This document shows positions 37,134 to 38,259 of a DNA stretch of 38,259 bases, one piece after another. This stretch comes from an uncultured Chloroflexales bacterium (lineage in GTDB: Bacteria > Chloroflexota > Chloroflexia > Chloroflexales > Chloroflexaceae). The position numbers and the translations under genes are program-made. The notes below the pieces were generated by a model. That model was given only the letters and a program-made list of their open reading frames with translations. It made no database searches and had not been told where the DNA came from. The stretch is from positions 1 through 38,259 of the forward strand of contig CALCJV010000097.1 in NCBI GenBank assembly GCA_937967405.1, given 5' to 3'. The number at the start of each line of letters is the position of its first letter. The first letter of the stretch is position 1.

Positions 37134-38259
37134 CAGTTCGATGGTGGCAATCTCCGCGACGATGGCGACCGTCGCAAGGCTCACCGTAATCACCCGCCCA
37201 ATCAGGTTCAGGATGTACTCAGGGTCATCGTAGCGGTTGGGGTCATTCGTGATCCCGCTGCGGGCATCGGTCTTCACGCGGTATTGATCAACCACCCACT
37301 CCAGCGCACTGCGCCCGCCCAACCGATACTCGTAGCACTGCGGCGGAATGCCGTGCAGCGTCAGGCTGGCATTGTAGGCGAGGCTCTGCTTGTCCTTGCT
37401 CAGGCGCAGCTGCTGCACCTCCGGCGTAAAGGGCACGCCTGCGTGATACTCGCGCTTCAGCGCGTAGGGTTCTGCCTGCTCATACGTCAGGTGCAGCTCG
37501 CGCAGCCGCCGCCCCGCATCCGCCAGCCGCGCCAACGTGGCCGCATCGCCCAGCAACGGGATGTGCGGCAGGTCGCGCTTGAGGTTGGCCGCGTAGCGCG
37601 TGCGATAGGTGGGGTGGTGCAGCAGCGCATACACATAGTCGAAAATCTCCCACCGGCTCACCGCCCGCCCGTAGTGCGCCGTAAACTGGGCCACCGCCCA
37701 CGCCGTGATGTTCTCGCGCCGCCCGCTCCCGTCCTCCTCATACACGTAGTACGGGAAGCACTGGAATGCGTCAGCAGAAGCAAGCAGATGCAGGTCAGGG
37801 ATAAGGTTCGTAACAAGCGTGCTGTACGGTGTGCGATAGCCAACATCACTCACACAGATCACCACGTTCTCGGCTTCGCTGGCGGGGGTGGGGAAGATGC
37901 GCGGGAATTGGTACACGCTGTTGTTCAATAGTCGGTCAAAGAAAAGATACTGCTTTGTAAATGGGCGATAGAGAGCGTGGCGGACTTTACGCTCTGCAAA
38001 GTCAGCATAGATACCCCGCTCAAGAGCTTGTTTCAGATCACCACTCCACTTAATCTGCTTGTCATCATACAGCACAAAATCATCCACCCGTGCGGTTTGG
38101 TCGGCTCGCCGTTTCCAACGGTCTACCTCGCTGTTGTAGGTTTCGATCAGCCGCTGAATATTGCGACGTAGCACGACGGGCTGATAGTTGTATGCCCACG
38201 TATCCCGATTTGTGTTTACACCCAAACTATACAGCCCGAAGATCGCTTGTGCCTCGGCA
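37128..38259 (-). CDS. type ISP restriction-modification enzyme, C-terminal part
   Basis: The frame is open to the right edge and gives about 377 residues of the C-terminus; the start is outside. The visible sequence (AIFGLYSLGVNTNRDTWAYN, HALYRPFTKQYLFFDRLLNNSVYQFPRIFP, DLHLLASADAFQCFPYYVY, and the end DPEYILNLIGRVITVSLATVAIV) matches the region after the methyltransferase motifs in single-chain type ISP enzymes, which contains the target-recognition domain. In such enzymes one polypeptide carries nuclease, helicase, methyltransferase and recognition parts; only the last can be seen here. Its tail overlaps a tandem repeat, and a decayed recombinase lies beyond, which suggests acquisition on a mobile element. 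Confidence 0.85.
   Translation of the reverse strand, partial: AEAQAIFGLYSLGVNTNRDTWAYNYQPVVLRRNIQRLIETYNSEVDRWKRRADQTARVDDFVLYDDKQIKWSGDLKQALERGIYADFAERKVRHALYRPFTKQYLFFDRLLNNSVYQFPRIFPTPASEAENVVICVSDVGYRTPYSTLVTNLIPDLHLLASADAFQCFPYYVYEEDGSGRRENITAWAVAQFTAHYGRAVSRWEIFDYVYALLHHPTYRTRYAANLKRDLPHIPLLGDAATLARLADAGRRLRELHLTYEQAEPYALKREYHAGVPFTPEVQQLRLSKDKQSLAYNASLTLHGIPPQCYEYRLGGRSALEWVVDQYRVKTDARSGITNDPNRYDDPEYILNLIGRVITVSLATVAIVAEIATIELG

Noticed and set aside
36960-37140. CRISPR array in the repeat region upstream of the restriction enzyme
   Set aside because: The repeats are directly tandem with no unique spacers, the units are only 18 and 43 bases, and there are no cas genes.
1-38259. tRNA, rRNA or riboswitch genes
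   Set aside because: I looked through the gaps for cloverleaf-like or known leader patterns and found nothing I could support by eye. A covariance-model scan (tRNAscan-SE, Infernal with Rfam) would settle this; any hit above threshold would overturn it.

Overview
The window looks like chromosomal DNA of a GC-rich (about 58%), monoderm bacterium, most likely Chloroflexota (class Chloroflexia). This is an inference, because there is no rRNA to confirm it. Supporting traits are a LytR-CpsA-Psr envelope protein, an LPxTG-type surface protein, long-spacer carboxyltransferase and P-type ATPase genes of the kind seen in that phylum, a membrane-tethered baseplate-J-like protein between alaS and ruvX, and TTCGTG-rich and CACCTGACACC-rich intergenic repeats. 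Most of the region is housekeeping and envelope genes. The right end is accessory DNA.

Layout, left to right. 1-2399 (minus): the C-terminally cut c-di-AMP phosphodiesterase pgpH, yqeY and gmk. 2425-4263 (plus): rqcH, the ribosome quality-control factor, divergent from gmk. 4323-8379 (minus): adenosine deaminase, prfA with its own terminator, and a stand-alone pyruvate/oxaloacetate carboxyltransferase subunit. 8525-10326 (plus): a compact TetR-controlled cassette of a small membrane protein, a DUF4188 protein and a TetR regulator. A strong sigma-70-type promoter carries a perfect operator-like palindrome across its start site. 10344-15720 (minus): a secreted propeller-like protein, an LPxTG surface protein and a CtpE-like P-type ATPase. 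15890-19430 (plus): a YugP-type membrane zinc peptidase and a large acyl-AMP ligase / acyl carrier / PlsC acyltransferase fusion. 19515-22607: a small membrane protein (minus), then a SpoIIE/RsbX-like phosphatase and an LCP protein (plus).

22670-36005 (minus) is one run of ten closely spaced or overlapping genes. In transcription order they are argB, a Crp/Fnr regulator, alaS, a membrane-anchored baseplate-J-like protein, ruvX, an AlbA_2/HATPase regulator, an ABC-exporter membrane protein, an alpha/beta hydrolase, a GT4 glycosyltransferase and a second alpha/beta hydrolase. A good promoter lies just upstream of argB, and a bidirectional hairpin closes the run at 22627-22652.

36090-38259 is accessory DNA: a multiply frameshifted large serine recombinase remnant, two tandem-repeat blocks, and the C-terminal part of a type ISP restriction-modification enzyme that runs off the right edge. 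This looks like a decayed mobile defence island beside the housekeeping operon.

I found no tRNA, rRNA, CRISPR array or intact insertion sequence. The least explained items are the DUF4188/TetR cassette, the baseplate-J-like protein at the position IreB holds in Firmicutes, and the triple-domain acyl enzyme.
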